Notes: generated by a model not told the origin, from the sequence alone. Positions 1-9,829 are shown, numbered from the stretch's first letter. The stretch is 64,000 nt of DNA from Lachnospiraceae bacterium (GCA_024691305.1 JAILNS010000005.1:151773-215772); one strand, 5' to 3'. Numbers and translations: made by a program.

Positions 1-13
1 TGATCTCTATCAT
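1..13 (-). CDS. First codons of a divergent gene cut off by the window edge
   Basis: On the minus strand an ATG at 11-13 is preceded, five bases away, by a GGAGG ribosome-binding site (about 19-23), and the frame runs off the left edge after four codons. This looks like the start of a gene read leftwards, divergent from the acetyltransferase at 135. The product cannot be identified. Position 17 also carries an ATG on the same strand, but it lies too close to the ribosome site to be preferred. Confidence 0.45.
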
Positions 14-134
14 ACATTCCTCCTCATCTCAAACTGTATCAGTAAAAAACAAAATACTGATAATTACTTCCCTCTCACATATACAAAAACAACAAAACAT
101 ATTATAAAATAAGATAAGTGATGGGGCAAGAAAA

Positions 135-950
135 ATGAAACGCATATTATTAAACAAAATAATATACGATATACAGGATACCGATGCACAAAACAGTTTT
201 ATACGTGACTGTGAGACAGCGGTATCTCATCGTTTGTTTAAGTATTCCGAAGGTTCATATCCCTTTTCCGACTCTTTATATATAAGCGATACTCATGAAA
301 AATGTGCACTTTTCAAAGAATACGGGTATCCTGTCGCAGCACTTTCACATAAAAACAATACCGGTCAGGACTTTGACGGCCTGCGTTATATCATAATAGA
401 TCCCGAACTTATATCTTTGGAAGATTATGATAATATATATCGCAGACTCTGCGGTCTTCCCCTCGATATCCTGAAAACAGAAAGAATCTTTATAAGAGAG
501 TCAACCATCGAAGATCTTGATTCTTTTTATGAACTCTACGATGACCCTGAAGTCAAACTATTCATGGAGCCCCTCTTTGAGCCCGAAAAAGAAAAAGAAT
601 ACCAGCTAAGCTATATAGAAAATATTTACAGATTATACGATATAGGTATGTGGACACTCATAAATAACGAAGATGATCATATCCTCGGCCGTGCGGGGAT
701 CGAATATGTGGATGCACCCGGAACGGTAGAACTGGGATTTATGATAGGAGCACCTTACAGACGGAAAGGTTATGCATTTGAAGCCTGCATGGCCATCATT
801 AACTATGCACGATCGATCGAAGGCATAAACCGGATTCGTACCAGAGTCCGCAAAGACAATACCGCATCGCAAAACCTTTGCAAAAAACTTATGTTTTTAC
901 CCGTTAAGGAACTAGATAACGATCTGATCGAATGGGAACTTATGATATAA
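135..950 (+). CDS. GNAT-family N-acetyltransferase with an extra N-terminal domain
   Basis: The C-terminal half (about residues 112-271) is a RimJ/RimL-type GNAT acetyltransferase, expected to move an acetyl group from acetyl-CoA to an unknown acceptor. It shows the L-x-T-E-R-I-F-I-R-E entry strand, the acetyl-CoA loop YRRKGYAFEA (208-217) and the D-N-x-x-S-x-x-L helix (241-248). The first 110 residues are not GNAT. They contain SDTHEKC and GYPVAALSH, and resemble the short HAD-like or unknown domain fused to GNATs in some Clostridia (a family impression, not a search result). The start is ATG 135 behind a weak GGGGCAAG site. A strong hairpin terminator follows at 1003-1034, so the gene is probably monocistronic. 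Confidence 0.8.
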   Translation: MKRILLNKIIYDIQDTDAQNSFIRDCETAVSHRLFKYSEGSYPFSDSLYISDTHEKCALFKEYGYPVAALSHKNNTGQDFDGLRYIIIDPELISLEDYDNIYRRLCGLPLDILKTERIFIRESTIEDLDSFYELYDDPEVKLFMEPLFEPEKEKEYQLSYIENIYRLYDIGMWTLINNEDDHILGRAGIEYVDAPGTVELGFMIGAPYRRKGYAFEACMAIINYARSIEGINRIRTRVRKDNTASQNLCKKLMFLPVKELDNDLIEWELMI

Positions 951-1002
951 CAGATATCCGTTTAGCCGGATCAAAAGATCATACACCCCCATAAAAGGGA
1001 GG

Positions 1003-1034
1003 ATGCCAGGTAACCTGTTCAAGTCACCTGGCAT
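1003..1034 (+). terminator. Intrinsic terminator after the GNAT gene
   Basis: ATGCCAGGT (1003-1011) is perfectly complementary to ACCTGGCAT (1026-1034), with a 14-base loop, and is followed by TTATTATG. It ends the 135-950 transcript. The 951-1245 gap holds this hairpin, the aldolase terminator and AT-rich sequence. The short plus-strand open frame inside the gap is not convincing. Confidence 0.75.
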
Positions 1035-1174
1035 TTATTATGAAAAAGTTTTTTATTTGTAAACCACTTGGGAATTGTCTTTTCTATGGTTATTATTCTA
1101 TAGTTAACATTTGTCGAAAATTTGTTGCGTCAATTAACATGTTTTTAATTAAATGTAAACAATTTGTGAACGTA

Positions 1175-1208
1175 AAAAAGGGCATCCGCATTTGCGAACG
1201 CCCTTTTT
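1175..1208 (-). terminator. Intrinsic terminator of the aldolase gene, symmetrical
   Basis: AAAAAGGGC (1175-1183) pairs with GCCCTTTTT (1200-1208), and an inner CGCA/TGCG stem (1187-1190 with 1193-1196) caps it. The A-run on one side and T-run on the other allow termination in both directions. Its main client is fba, whose stop codon is about 40 bases away. Confidence 0.8.
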
Positions 1209-1245
1209 ATCATAGTTTTCTGATGTTATTTCGATCTCAATAAAA

Positions 1246-2214
1246 TCAAGCCTTACCGTCTGAACCAAGAACATTAACGATCTTGTGTGCAACCATATCC
1301 TTAACTGCCTGACGAGCGGGCTTTAAGTACTGACGGGGATCGAAGTGATCAGGATGCTCATCAAAGTACTTACGGATGTTACCTGTCATTGCAAGACGGA
1401 TATCGGAGTCGATATTGATCTTACATACTGCAAGTTTAGCTGCCTGACGAAGCTGTTCTTCCGGAATACCTACTGCATCGGGCATCTTTCCGCCATGCTC
1501 ATTGACCATCTTAACAAATTCCTGAGGAACTGAAGATGAACCGTGAAGAACGATCGGGAAACCGGGAAGTCTCTTGATGCACTCTTCAAGAACATCGAAA
1601 CGGAGCGGAGGGGGAACAAGGATGCCATCGGCATTTCTTGTACACTGCTCAGGAGTAAACTTATATGCACCGTGTGATGTACCTATAGCGATCGCAAGTG
1701 AATCGCAACCTGTTCTGTCAACGAACTCCTCAACTTCTTCCGGATGTGTGTAAGCTTCGTGACCTGCCTCAACTACCACCTCATCCTCGATACCTGCAAG
1801 TGTACCAAGCTCAGCCTCAACAACTACGCCGTTAGCGTGTGCATACTCAACTACCTGCTTGGTAAGAGCGATATTGTCTTCGAATGACTTGGAAGAAGCA
1901 TCGATCATAACTGATGTGAATCCTCCGTCTATACATGACTTACAAAGTTCAAATGTATCACCATGATCCAAGTGAAGTGCTATCGGGATCTCGGGATTCT
2001 CGATAACAGCAGCTTCTACTAACTTAACAAGATAAGTATGGTTAGCGTAAGCTCTTGCACCCTTGGAAACCTGAAGGATGACAGGACTCTTTAATTCGCC
2101 TGCTGCTTCTGTGATACCCTGAACGATCTCCATGTTGTTTACATTGAAAGCACCTATTGCATAACCGCCGTCATATGCCTTCTTAAACATTTCGGTTGTT
2201 GTAACTAATGACAT
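1246..2214 (-). CDS. fba: Class II fructose-bisphosphate aldolase
   Basis: This is a zinc-dependent class II aldolase that interconverts fructose-1,6-bisphosphate with dihydroxyacetone phosphate and glyceraldehyde-3-phosphate in cytosolic glycolysis and gluconeogenesis. Visible family features are the zinc motif HLDHGD (81-86), the later zinc-ligand loop TSHGAYKF, and the phosphate-binding VLHGSSSVP segment. Its 322 residues are typical. The open frame extends 12 codons further upstream, but the start is placed at the ATG at 2212-2214 because a clean AGGAGG lies seven bases before it; the upstream extension would contain that ribosome site. A minus-strand TACAAT at 2282-2287 is a plausible -10 box. 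The gene is flanked by its own terminator, so it is probably monocistronic. Confidence 0.95.
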   Translation of the reverse strand: MSLVTTTEMFKKAYDGGYAIGAFNVNNMEIVQGITEAAGELKSPVILQVSKGARAYANHTYLVKLVEAAVIENPEIPIALHLDHGDTFELCKSCIDGGFTSVMIDASSKSFEDNIALTKQVVEYAHANGVVVEAELGTLAGIEDEVVVEAGHEAYTHPEEVEEFVDRTGCDSLAIAIGTSHGAYKFTPEQCTRNADGILVPPPLRFDVLEECIKRLPGFPIVLHGSSSVPQEFVKMVNEHGGKMPDAVGIPEEQLRQAAKLAVCKINIDSDIRLAMTGNIRKYFDEHPDHFDPRQYLKPARQAVKDMVAHKIVNVLGSDGKA

Positions 2215-2344
2215 ATCTGATCCTCCTGAATGTGAGATTTGTTTGCTCATGCGGGCCGTTAATACAAGCCCTGCACGTCACATTGTACCACTTAGCTTAA
2301 ACTAATTAAAGATATCTTTTTAATTTTACGGCTTAAAAAAGCAG

Positions 2345-2854
2345 TTATCCTTTCAAACTGTCCATGACCTGACATATTCTCTTCATCCTCTCATCTGCAA
2401 TATGCCATATCCGCTGCCTGGGCCAGTTTATATCGGAGACATAGACCCTGTCTCCTTCGGACAGACTCTCAAGACATTTTTTATATTTTATCGGATCCCT
2501 GTATTTTAAAAGTCCCAGATCACATTTTACATATCCGAGTTCAAGGCCGTCACCCTCTATCGGCTGGCCGGTCTTTATATAACTCGTTCTACCGAATCTG
2601 TCGGTCTGTTTTACAAATGTGCTTCTCGTCCGCCTGATCGCTTCGCCTTCACCTGGATCTTCAAGGACTATCCTGCCCGTATCAAGATAATATCTCCACA
2701 GGGTTTCTCTTATTTTTTCTTCCGAAGTGGGATAATCCAGCCTGTCATGGATTTGACTTACGCTAAAACCCAGTTCGGCCAGATGTCTTATTGCACCTGC
2801 ACTCGCCACCTCATGGGTCATTCTTCCGAGTGCTTCATTAAACTCATTGCTCAT
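2345..2854 (-). CDS. Hypothetical protein with an HTH-like N-terminus
   Basis: I do not recognise this 169-residue protein. Its first 60 residues (HEVASAGAIRHLAELGFSVS, then a YPTSEEKIRETLWRYYLD stretch) read like a helix-turn-helix of the type that senses a target pattern. The C-terminal part has a GYVKCDLGLLKYRD segment and ends in a helix with WPRQRIWHIADERM. There is no signal peptide or membrane segment. It is divergent from the lipid kinase gene, with 67 bases between the two start codons. No good ribosome site precedes the ATG at 2854; the internal ATG at codon 12 has a weak GGAAGA, so the start is uncertain. Codon use resembles that of its neighbours. Confidence 0.6.
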   Translation of the reverse strand: MSNEFNEALGRMTHEVASAGAIRHLAELGFSVSQIHDRLDYPTSEEKIRETLWRYYLDTGRIVLEDPGEGEAIRRTRSTFVKQTDRFGRTSYIKTGQPIEGDGLELGYVKCDLGLLKYRDPIKYKKCLESLSEGDRVYVSDINWPRQRIWHIADERMKRICQVMDSLKG

Positions 2855-2921
2855 AATCTTTTTTTATGCTGTATAATAATCATTAACTATATAACAAATA
2901 ACTGTTTATATTATATTGATC

Positions 2922-3821
2922 ATGAGCAAAAAGAAAAACCTTTTATTTGTATATAACCCCCATGCAGGCAAAGCACAGATCAGATCCAACCTTCTGGATA
3001 TCATAGATATCTTTGTAAAAGCCGGCTATGAGGTAACTGCATATCCCACGCAAAGTCCCGGAGATGCCATAAAAGCCGTTAAAGAACGCCGCCCCGGATA
3101 CGACATTATAGTCTGCTCGGGCGGAGACGGTACTCTTGACGAAGTTGTGTGTGGCATGATGGAGACCGAAGAAAAACTCCCCGTCGGTTATATACCGGCA
3201 GGAAGTACCAATGATTTTGCGAGATCCTTAAATATCTCAAACCGCATGTTGACTGCGGCAAATACCGTTACGGACGGTAATATATTCAGTTGCGATATAG
3301 GTTCACTGAATGGGGAATACTATGTCTATGTTGCTGCTTTCGGAATATTTACGGAAGTAACCTATGCTACTCCCCAGAATGTAAAGAATACCCTTGGCCA
3401 TTCAGCTTATGTACTGGAAGCTCTGCGTTCTTTGCCGACAATAAAATCCTATAAGATGCATATCAAATGGGAAGAAGGCGAATTAGACGGAGACTTTCTC
3501 TACGGTATGGTCACTAATTCTATATCCGTAGGCGGTTTTAAGGGAATCACAGGACAAAATGTCTTTCTTGATGACGGATTTCATGAAGTGACACTGATCA
3601 AAAACCCCGTCAACCCTTCGGAACTGACCGATATCGTCTTTGCCCTCGCGGACAGAGGACTTGATTCGGAAAATATCATAACCTTTAAGACCAGACATAT
3701 AACTTTTGAATCCGAAGAACCCGTAAGATGGACCAGAGACGGAGAATTCGGCGGAGAGCATACTTCCGCCGAATTGATAGTTTATCCTTGTGCTGTTGAT
3801 TTCATGATACCGGATCAGTAA
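2922..3821 (+). CDS. Diacylglycerol kinase / YegS-type lipid kinase
   Basis: The protein belongs to the DagK/YegS/BmrU lipid kinase family (DAGKc fold), which phosphorylates diacylglycerol or a related lipid at the inner face of the membrane and recycles lipid head-group by-products. It shows NPHAGK (12-17), the nucleotide loop SGGDGT (66-71) and the following GSTNDFAR motif. The 299-residue length fits. Translation is set at ATG 2922; an in-frame TTG lies two codons upstream at 2916. Neither has a Shine-Dalgarno sequence: the upstream stretch is purely AT-rich with overlapping TATATT boxes, so a leaderless or near-leaderless transcript is possible. The 3' end overlaps the proS stop codon region by seven bases, tail to tail. 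Confidence 0.88.
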   Translation: MSKKKNLLFVYNPHAGKAQIRSNLLDIIDIFVKAGYEVTAYPTQSPGDAIKAVKERRPGYDIIVCSGGDGTLDEVVCGMMETEEKLPVGYIPAGSTNDFARSLNISNRMLTAANTVTDGNIFSCDIGSLNGEYYVYVAAFGIFTEVTYATPQNVKNTLGHSAYVLEALRSLPTIKSYKMHIKWEEGELDGDFLYGMVTNSISVGGFKGITGQNVFLDDGFHEVTLIKNPVNPSELTDIVFALADRGLDSENIITFKTRHITFESEEPVRWTRDGEFGGEHTSAELIVYPCAVDFMIPDQ

Positions 3822-5254
3822 GATCTTCCCCAGTAAACCATATGCTTAGCAGGTTTGCCGCAGCAAACGCATACATCGCTTATCTGCTCCTGTTCAAAAG
3901 GCATGCAGCGGCTGGTTACCGCAAGTTCTTCTTTTATACGGTCTTCACAATCCTGGTTTCCGCACCACATAGCCTTAACGAAACCGGACTTTTCACTAAA
4001 CATCTTCTTAAACTCATCCATATCATTTGCAACATATGTATGTGAGTCCCTGTGTGCTCTTGCTGTTTCAAGCATATCCTTTTGTATCTGTACAAGAAGT
4101 TCGCTTACCTTATTTTCAAGATCTGCATCACTTATCTCGATCTTTTCGCCTGTATCTCTTCGTACTATCAGACACTTGCCTGCTGCCATATCCATAGGAC
4201 CTATCTCAACACGCATAGGTACTCCCCTCATCTCCTGCTCAGAGAACTTCCATCCGGGAGATTTGTCGGTATCGTCTACCTTTACGCGTACATTTCCGAG
4301 TGCCGCAAGACGGTCACGCATTTCGTATGCCTTATCAAGCACACCTTCCTTTTTCTGCTGTATGGGGATTATCATTACCTGGACGGGGGCTACAGCCGGC
4401 GGAAGTTTAAGTCCTGAATCATCGCCGTGAACCATGATGACCGCACCTATAAGTCTGGTAGTCATACCCCATGAAGTCTGATGTACATATTTAAGTGTAT
4501 TGTCTTTATCCGTATACTGAACACCGAAAGCCCTGGCAAAACCATCTCCGAAATTGTGACTGGTTCCGGATTGAAGTGCCTTTCCGTCATGCATAAGTGC
4601 TTCAACCGTATAAGTTGCAACAGCTCCGGCAAATTTTTCCTTATCTGTCTTACGGCCCTTTATGGCAGGGATAGCAAGGGTTTCTTCAAGGAACTGTGAA
4701 TAAACATCAAGCATCTGAAGCGTTCTTGCTTCCGCTTCTTCTGCGGTGGCGTGTGCAGTATGACCTTCCTGCCACAAGAACTCACGGCTTCTTAAGAAAG
4801 GTCTGGTCTCCTTTTCCCAGCGCACTACGGAACACCACTGGTTGCATACCTGAGGAAGATCTCTGTATGAATGGACCACATTTTTATAATAATCACAGAA
4901 CAGGGTTTCCGACGTCGGTCTTACGCACAGTCTCTCCTGAAGCGGTTCCAAACCTCCGTGAGTTACCCATGCAACCTCGGGGGCGAATCCCTCTACATGG
5001 TCTTTTTCCTTATTAAGAAGACTCTCGGGAATAAACATCGGAAGATATACATTCTGCACTCCCGTTTCCTTAAATCTGCGGTCAAGATCGTTTTGGATCA
5101 GTTCCCAGATCGCATATCCGGCAGGTCTTATGACCATACACCCCTTAACGGTCGTATAATCTATGAGTTCCGCCTTCTTAACAACATCGGTATACCACTG
5201 TGCAAAATCCTCTTCCATAGAGGTTATCGCTTCTACTAATTTTTTATCAGCCAT
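3815..5254 (-). CDS. proS: Proline--tRNA ligase, short archaeal/eukaryote-like type
   Basis: This class II synthetase charges tRNA-Pro with proline. At 479 residues, and with no editing insertion, it is the short ProS type rather than the long bacterial type. Visible features are the [10 protein letters not shown] motif 2 region, the [15 protein letters not shown] segment, motif 3 near the C-terminal third, and a cysteine-bearing C-terminus (CGNQDCEDR ... [18 protein letters not shown]) with the terminal tyrosine typical of this type. The start is ATG 5254, with AGGAGA nine bases upstream; the longer open frame adds ten unlikely residues. The ribosome site and start lie inside the 3' end of the upstream O-antigen-ligase-like gene (eight-base overlap), so the two are probably translationally coupled. 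Confidence 0.95.
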   Translation of the reverse strand: MADKKLVEAITSMEEDFAQWYTDVVKKAELIDYTTVKGCMVIRPAGYAIWELIQNDLDRRFKETGVQNVYLPMFIPESLLNKEKDHVEGFAPEVAWVTHGGLEPLQERLCVRPTSETLFCDYYKNVVHSYRDLPQVCNQWCSVVRWEKETRPFLRSREFLWQEGHTAHATAEEAEARTLQMLDVYSQFLEETLAIPAIKGRKTDKEKFAGAVATYTVEALMHDGKALQSGTSHNFGDGFARAFGVQYTDKDNTLKYVHQTSWGMTTRLIGAVIMVHGDDSGLKLPPAVAPVQVMIIPIQQKKEGVLDKAYEMRDRLAALGNVRVKVDDTDKSPGWKFSEQEMRGVPMRVEIGPMDMAAGKCLIVRRDTGEKIEISDADLENKVSELLVQIQKDMLETARAHRDSHTYVANDMDEFKKMFSEKSGFVKAMWCGNQDCEDRIKEELAVTSRCMPFEQEQISDVCVCCGKPAKHMVYWGRSY

Positions 5255-6887
5255 TGTCTTTCTCTCCTGTACTGAGTTGATCACTATCCGTAATTATATT
5301 GATATTCTTCCTTTTTATCAAGCCCGACGCCATTCCAACCGCCATAAACATAAACGGGGTAGACAGTATCTGCATAAAACCTACGATCCCTATGACCATA
5401 TATGATACGACCGCAAGTATGGTCCCGAATAATACTGCCTGTGCATCCCCGGAAAGTCCGGTATTCTTATCAAGGCTCTTCGATGCCGATACCAGATGTG
5501 TTATCTGGAAGCCAAAATAAGCGACAGTTCCCATTATTCCTTCATTTATAAGCATGGACAGTACCTCGTTATGAGAATTGGTCAGGTACAGTTCTCCCAT
5601 ATACCTGTGCAGCTGCGTGAGGATATCCGGCATCGAATAAGCATAATCGCACAGACAATCGCACCCCACACCGAAGAATATCTTAAAGGGAAACATCCTC
5701 TTTATCAGTTCTATGGACACCATCCATATACCGCCTCGACCGTTTCCCCAGTCAATGCTCCATGTAAATATCCCTTTTCCACGTACGGGCCATATTCCTC
5801 CGGGGATCGATGAATTCAAGATAATGATGATGACAACCGCTGTAATAAGACCTATACCGCCTCCGACAAGAATATATCTTAAATATGAACGGTCTTTTTG
5901 CCTGCGTTTATATACCTCTGCCATGACGGCAAAAAAAACTGTGCCGATAATATATGGCATTATCCACTTATCTTCATAGGATATGCTTTTTAAAAGGGCG
6001 GAATCATACCACATCCTGTAAGGTCTTAATGCCCCAATAAATCTAACGGCCGGAAGACCTGCAAATATTATGACCTCCATATTGCAAAGATCCGCCATAT
6101 GATTCGAATCATCCAGCGCCCACAAAAGCGCTGCAAAACTTATTGCAAGCCATACAAGATAACAGGAACTTGCCCCGCAGCATATCCCTGTAACGGAACA
6201 AAGCCATACATATGCACCGGACAGGTATTTTAACCATGTCCTTTCGGTTATCATGAATATCCCGCAGCCGATGCTCATCCATATGCTCCAGTATCCGCAG
6301 AACCAGTTGATATTCCCGAGCGTTGATATGAAATCCTCTGCCTGTCCGAACATATAAAAAGGATATATCGAAAACCGGTTGATGACTCCCAGTACAAATA
6401 CTATCGTCGTAACGGTAAATATGACCCCGAACAAAAAATAAATTGCCCTTTTGCTTCCGTTTTTAAACAGATCTGCGCACATCAGACATCCGCCGGACAT
6501 TAAAAGCTGAACGACAAATCCCATGTGCCATCCATCGTATCCCCAAACGGATGTCCGGGCGAAATCACTGGTAAGAGTAGCTATGAGTCCGGATACGTTA
6601 AGAAGGACCAAAAACCATTCCAGGGCCCCGAATCCTGATATTCTCTCAAAAAGCCCCTGCAAACCCGATGTCCTTATCACGTGGATCAAGAGCATGATAA
6701 GCCATACCGGAACCGCAATTCCGGCAGTCTTTAGATAAATACGGTACTTTTCTTCGCCCAGGTTATAATATCCTTCAACGAAATAAAAAGAAAGAGCCGC
6801 TATGATAAGACAAAGCGTCACAAGCGTCCATGTAAGTCTTATATTTAAATGTGTTATACTTTCTTTGATCTTGATCATATTCATCAT
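5247..6887 (-). CDS. O-antigen ligase / polymerase-like polytopic membrane protein
   Basis: A 546-residue integral membrane protein with about twelve hydrophobic segments and one large extracytoplasmic loop in its second half (around [18 protein letters not shown] ... [10 protein letters not shown]). It resembles the Wzy/O-antigen-ligase superfamily: a late loop carrying the [18 protein letters not shown] segment is the family hallmark H-N-x-x-L motif. It probably joins or polymerises lipid-linked saccharides at the outer face of the membrane; the substrate is unknown. No glycosyltransferases are adjacent. It is divergent from trmO with only 11 bases between start codons and has no clear ribosome site, so either MMNM methionine could start it. 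It overlaps proS, which follows in the same transcript. Confidence 0.82.
   Translation of the reverse strand: MMNMIKIKESITHLNIRLTWTLVTLCLIIAALSFYFVEGYYNLGEEKYRIYLKTAGIAVPVWLIMLLIHVIRTSGLQGLFERISGFGALEWFLVLLNVSGLIATLTSDFARTSVWGYDGWHMGFVVQLLMSGGCLMCADLFKNGSKRAIYFLFGVIFTVTTIVFVLGVINRFSIYPFYMFGQAEDFISTLGNINWFCGYWSIWMSIGCGIFMITERTWLKYLSGAYVWLCSVTGICCGASSCYLVWLAISFAALLWALDDSNHMADLCNMEVIIFAGLPAVRFIGALRPYRMWYDSALLKSISYEDKWIMPYIIGTVFFAVMAEVYKRRQKDRSYLRYILVGGGIGLITAVVIIIILNSSIPGGIWPVRGKGIFTWSIDWGNGRGGIWMVSIELIKRMFPFKIFFGVGCDCLCDYAYSMPDILTQLHRYMGELYLTNSHNEVLSMLINEGIMGTVAYFGFQITHLVSASKSLDKNTGLSGDAQAVLFGTILAVVSYMVIGIVGFMQILSTPFMFMAVGMASGLIKRKNINIITDSDQLSTGEKDNG
6851..6860 (+). promoter_or_regulatory. Extended -10 promoter for trmO inside the neighbouring gene
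   Basis: TGT-TATACT (hexamer 6855-6860, TG at 6852-6853) is an extended -10 element 38 bases before the trmO ATG. It lies within the first codons of the divergent O-antigen-ligase-like gene. There is no good -35, as is common for extended -10 promoters. Confidence 0.45.
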
Positions 6888-6898
6888 CGGAGGACTCT

Positions 6899-7576
6899 AT
6901 GAAAAGAATAGCACATATTGAGAACGATATGTCGGACAAGTTCGGTATTCCCAGACAGAGCGGACTGGTTTGTGATGTGATATCAACCATAGTATTTGAG
7001 CCAAAATACCGTAATGCAGATGCGGTCAAGGGGCTTGAGGATTTTTCCCATATATGGATCATATGGGAATTTGACACCGATACCGGCAAGACCTCGGAGG
7101 AATGGTCTCCAATGGTAAGACCACCGAGGCTTGGCGGAAACACAAGAGTAGGAGTTTTTGCCACAAGATCGCCCAACAGGCCTAATCCTTTAGGTCTCTC
7201 TTGTGTAAAGATCACAGAAATAACCTCCTCCGAAAGAGGGCCCCTGATCCGGGTTGCGGGCGCAGATCTTAAAAACGGCACCTCGATCCTCGATATCAAG
7301 CCATATCTGCCCTATACGGATTCCCATCCCGAGGCTTCCGGCGGATTTGCCGATGACCATCTTAATGATACCCTTAACGTCATATGGTCAAAGGATATAT
7401 CTCCATCCCTGCCCGATGACATATATAAAGCCGCAAGTGAGCTGCTTTCGCAGGACCCGCGGCCTTCTTATCAAAACGATCCCGGCAGGATCTATGGAAT
7501 GAAATATGCCGGTTACGACATACGATTTAAAGTAGATGACAAAACATTAACTGTCACCGAAGTTGAACCAGCTTGA
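6899..7576 (+). CDS. trmO: tRNA (t6A37) N6-methyltransferase TrmO
   Basis: TrmO (YaeB/TsaA family, an unusual beta-barrel methyltransferase) methylates N6 of threonylcarbamoyl-adenosine 37 in tRNA-Thr, using S-adenosylmethionine. Key signatures are FSHIWIIWEFD (about 49-59), the PPRLGGN segment, ATRSPNRPNPLGLSCVKI (about 82-99) and DIKPYLPYTD (about 126-135). At 225 residues it is of normal size and includes the C-terminal lid. CGGAGG lies five to six bases before ATG 6899. Its 3' end overlaps the end of the convergent GH13 gene by 30 bases, and no terminator is visible between them. Confidence 0.93.
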   Translation: MKRIAHIENDMSDKFGIPRQSGLVCDVISTIVFEPKYRNADAVKGLEDFSHIWIIWEFDTDTGKTSEEWSPMVRPPRLGGNTRVGVFATRSPNRPNPLGLSCVKITEITSSERGPLIRVAGADLKNGTSILDIKPYLPYTDSHPEASGGFADDHLNDTLNVIWSKDISPSLPDDIYKAASELLSQDPRPSYQNDPGRIYGMKYAGYDIRFKVDDKTLTVTEVEPA

Positions 7577-9757
7577 GGGTTCCAAAGAAGGTTTTCCGTA
7601 TTCTTCCCCGAATGCGGACGTTGAGTTTGCATTTTTGACCGCTTCTTCTACCGATTCATCCTCATATCTTAATATGACACCGGATTTGGGACCAAGCTTT
7701 AACTTAAGTTTCCCGGCTTCAACAGGGAATTTCTCACGCTCAGTGCTAAATCCCTCCTTGTCGGTTTTTATCAAAAGCTCCATCCGGCATTCCTTGGGCA
7801 CTCCAAGATACCAGACCTTAATTTCTCTCACGATCTCATAATCCGCATTATTGATAACGATAAGGCTGTGACCGCCCTTTTCCTGAAATCTTCCGAATGC
7901 GAGCAGATTGTAATCCTTATCCACGAATTTCATGGAACCGGTCTTAAACTCCGGATACCATTTATGTATTGATATCAGTCTTTTATGATATTCTATGAGA
8001 TCGGTATCCTCATGTCCCCAGGGATAAGTCCGCCTGTTATCCGGATCTGTAAATCCGCACAGCCCCGCTTCATCTCCATAATAGATCGTAGGTGCACCGG
8101 GCCATGTCATCTGAACCATGACCGCTTCTCTCATTACCGCTTTATCAATTCCTTCGTTTGCCGCCTCAGGACCCAGATTATTGGTTCTTCCGACCTTATG
8201 ATTGGTCCTTGTCAAAAACCTGGAATGATCATGGTTTGAGAGCTCGTTCATTGCGACAAGAAGCGACGGTTCACTGAAACATGCCATGTTATGGTACATG
8301 GATCCCCAGAACGCATCGGCATCTCCTATATAATCCGGTCTGAAATCATCGCTGTGCTTTTGCATTCCGGTCAAAAACCAGGTAAGAGGCTCCATGAATG
8401 CATCATAATTCATTACGGAATCCCACTCTCTTCCCTGAAGCCAGGCTTCAGGGGATCCATAATGCTCGGCAAGTATTATGGCATTGGGATTTGCCCTTTT
8501 TACAGCTCTTCTGAAATCCCGCCAGAATTTATGGTTAAATTCCGGAGAATGACCCAGATCGGCCGCAACATCAAGTCTCCATCCGTCGGCATTATATGGC
8601 GGAGAAACCCACTTTGCCGCAATGCTTAAAACATAATCATAGAGTTCCCTGGAACCTTCGTAGTTAAGTTTAGGAAGCGTATCGTGCCCCCACCAGCCAT
8701 CGTATTTTCCGTTGTAAGGCCATTTCCCTCCGGCCTGAAAACTGAAGTAATCATGATAAGGGCTGTCTTCGCTTATATGTGCTCCGGGCTCATATCCCGG
8801 TGCCTTTTCGTATATTTTTTCGCGGTCCATCCATTTATTAAAAGACCCGCAGTGATTGAACACTCCGTCAAGGATAACCTTGATGCCCCGTTTATGAGCT
8901 TCTTCCACGACCTCCGCAAAAAGAGCATTGGAAGCTTCAAGATTTGCCTTATTGGTCACCCTGTCTATGTACCTTGAAGCATTGGCGTTTTCGCAGTCGC
9001 CCTCCGAAAGCAGTTCCCCCGAATCATGGACTATCCTTCCAAAATGCGGATCTATATAGTCATAGTCCTGAATATCATACTTATGATTTGAGGGAGAAAC
9101 AAAAAGAGGATTAAAATAGATCACTTCGATGCCAAGATCCTCAAGATAATCCAGTTTCTCCATGACCCCTTTAAGATCTCCGCCATAAAATTCCCTGACT
9201 CCCATGGAATCGGGATATTTATACCAGTCGTCGACCTTTTTTACATGATCGCCGATATAACTGTACTCATCCGATAAGACATCGTTGGACTTATCACCGT
9301 TAAAGAAACGATCGACATATATCTGGTACATTACGGCACCTTTAGCCCACGAAGGAGTCCTGAATCCCGGTATCAGTTTGAAGTGATACTGAGGATCTAT
9401 ATTCCTGGAAAGTCCGCGGATATCATAATAGCATATGATCTTACCGCTGTGGATCTCGAAATAATATGTGATCTTCTCGTTTTCTAACTGGATCTCTTCG
9501 ACGTAATAGTCAAAATCATCGGTCTGGGACTCACGGTACATAAGATACCGTTCTTCACCGACTATAAGAAAAACATTATCGACATTGTTGTGAGCTGTTC
9601 TGAATCTGATCGCAACCTGACCGTAAGGACTGGGCTCTGCAGGAATAACATAATCGGAAGTGGCGTCTGAGAACAGTGCTCCCTTTTTTAGTACAGGACG
9701 CATTCCCGCTATATATGCCTGGTTTGCCGCTGCTTTATTTAAGAAATTATAATCCAT
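7547..9757 (-). CDS. GH13 alpha-glucan hydrolase (neopullulanase/cyclomaltodextrinase type)
   Basis: A glycoside hydrolase family 13 enzyme of 736 residues acting on alpha-1,4 (and perhaps alpha-1,6) glucans. There is no signal peptide, so it is cytoplasmic and probably handles imported maltodextrins or glycogen. An N-terminal beta-sandwich (1-135, starch-binding type) precedes the barrel. All four catalytic regions are present: DGVFNH (297-302), DGWRLDVAAD (391-400, nucleophile D396), ILAEHYG (428-434, acid E431) and NHD (508-510, D510). The C-terminal beta-domain ends in a short low-complexity tail (NANSTSAFG). The start is ATG 9757 with a weak AAGG. It is transcribed alone; the ftsH-side terminator at 9830-9861 insulates it. 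Confidence 0.92.
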   Translation of the reverse strand: MDYNFLNKAAANQAYIAGMRPVLKKGALFSDATSDYVIPAEPSPYGQVAIRFRTAHNNVDNVFLIVGEERYLMYRESQTDDFDYYVEEIQLENEKITYYFEIHSGKIICYYDIRGLSRNIDPQYHFKLIPGFRTPSWAKGAVMYQIYVDRFFNGDKSNDVLSDEYSYIGDHVKKVDDWYKYPDSMGVREFYGGDLKGVMEKLDYLEDLGIEVIYFNPLFVSPSNHKYDIQDYDYIDPHFGRIVHDSGELLSEGDCENANASRYIDRVTNKANLEASNALFAEVVEEAHKRGIKVILDGVFNHCGSFNKWMDREKIYEKAPGYEPGAHISEDSPYHDYFSFQAGGKWPYNGKYDGWWGHDTLPKLNYEGSRELYDYVLSIAAKWVSPPYNADGWRLDVAADLGHSPEFNHKFWRDFRRAVKRANPNAIILAEHYGSPEAWLQGREWDSVMNYDAFMEPLTWFLTGMQKHSDDFRPDYIGDADAFWGSMYHNMACFSEPSLLVAMNELSNHDHSRFLTRTNHKVGRTNNLGPEAANEGIDKAVMREAVMVQMTWPGAPTIYYGDEAGLCGFTDPDNRRTYPWGHEDTDLIEYHKRLISIHKWYPEFKTGSMKFVDKDYNLLAFGRFQEKGGHSLIVINNADYEIVREIKVWYLGVPKECRMELLIKTDKEGFSTEREKFPVEAGKLKLKLGPKSGVILRYEDESVEEAVKNANSTSAFGEEYGKPSLEPSSWFNFGDS

Positions 9758-9829
9758 ACAAAATCTGCCTTAAGAAAGAGCTCTCATATCTATATCTAGT
9801 GTTCAGTGTTTATTTTATCGCAAACAGGT

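Noticed and set aside
1040..1243. 67-codon plus-strand open frame
   Set aside because: It begins inside the tail of one terminator, runs through the whole fba terminator and has no ribosome site; the gap is regulatory.
3855..4430. 191-codon plus-strand frame antisense to proS
   Set aside because: It is a shadow of the conserved proS coding sequence, with low-complexity Ser/Phe composition and no ribosome site.
6775..7299. 174-codon minus-strand frame over trmO
   Set aside because: It covers the conserved trmO motifs in antisense and overlaps the O-antigen-ligase-like start; no ribosome site.
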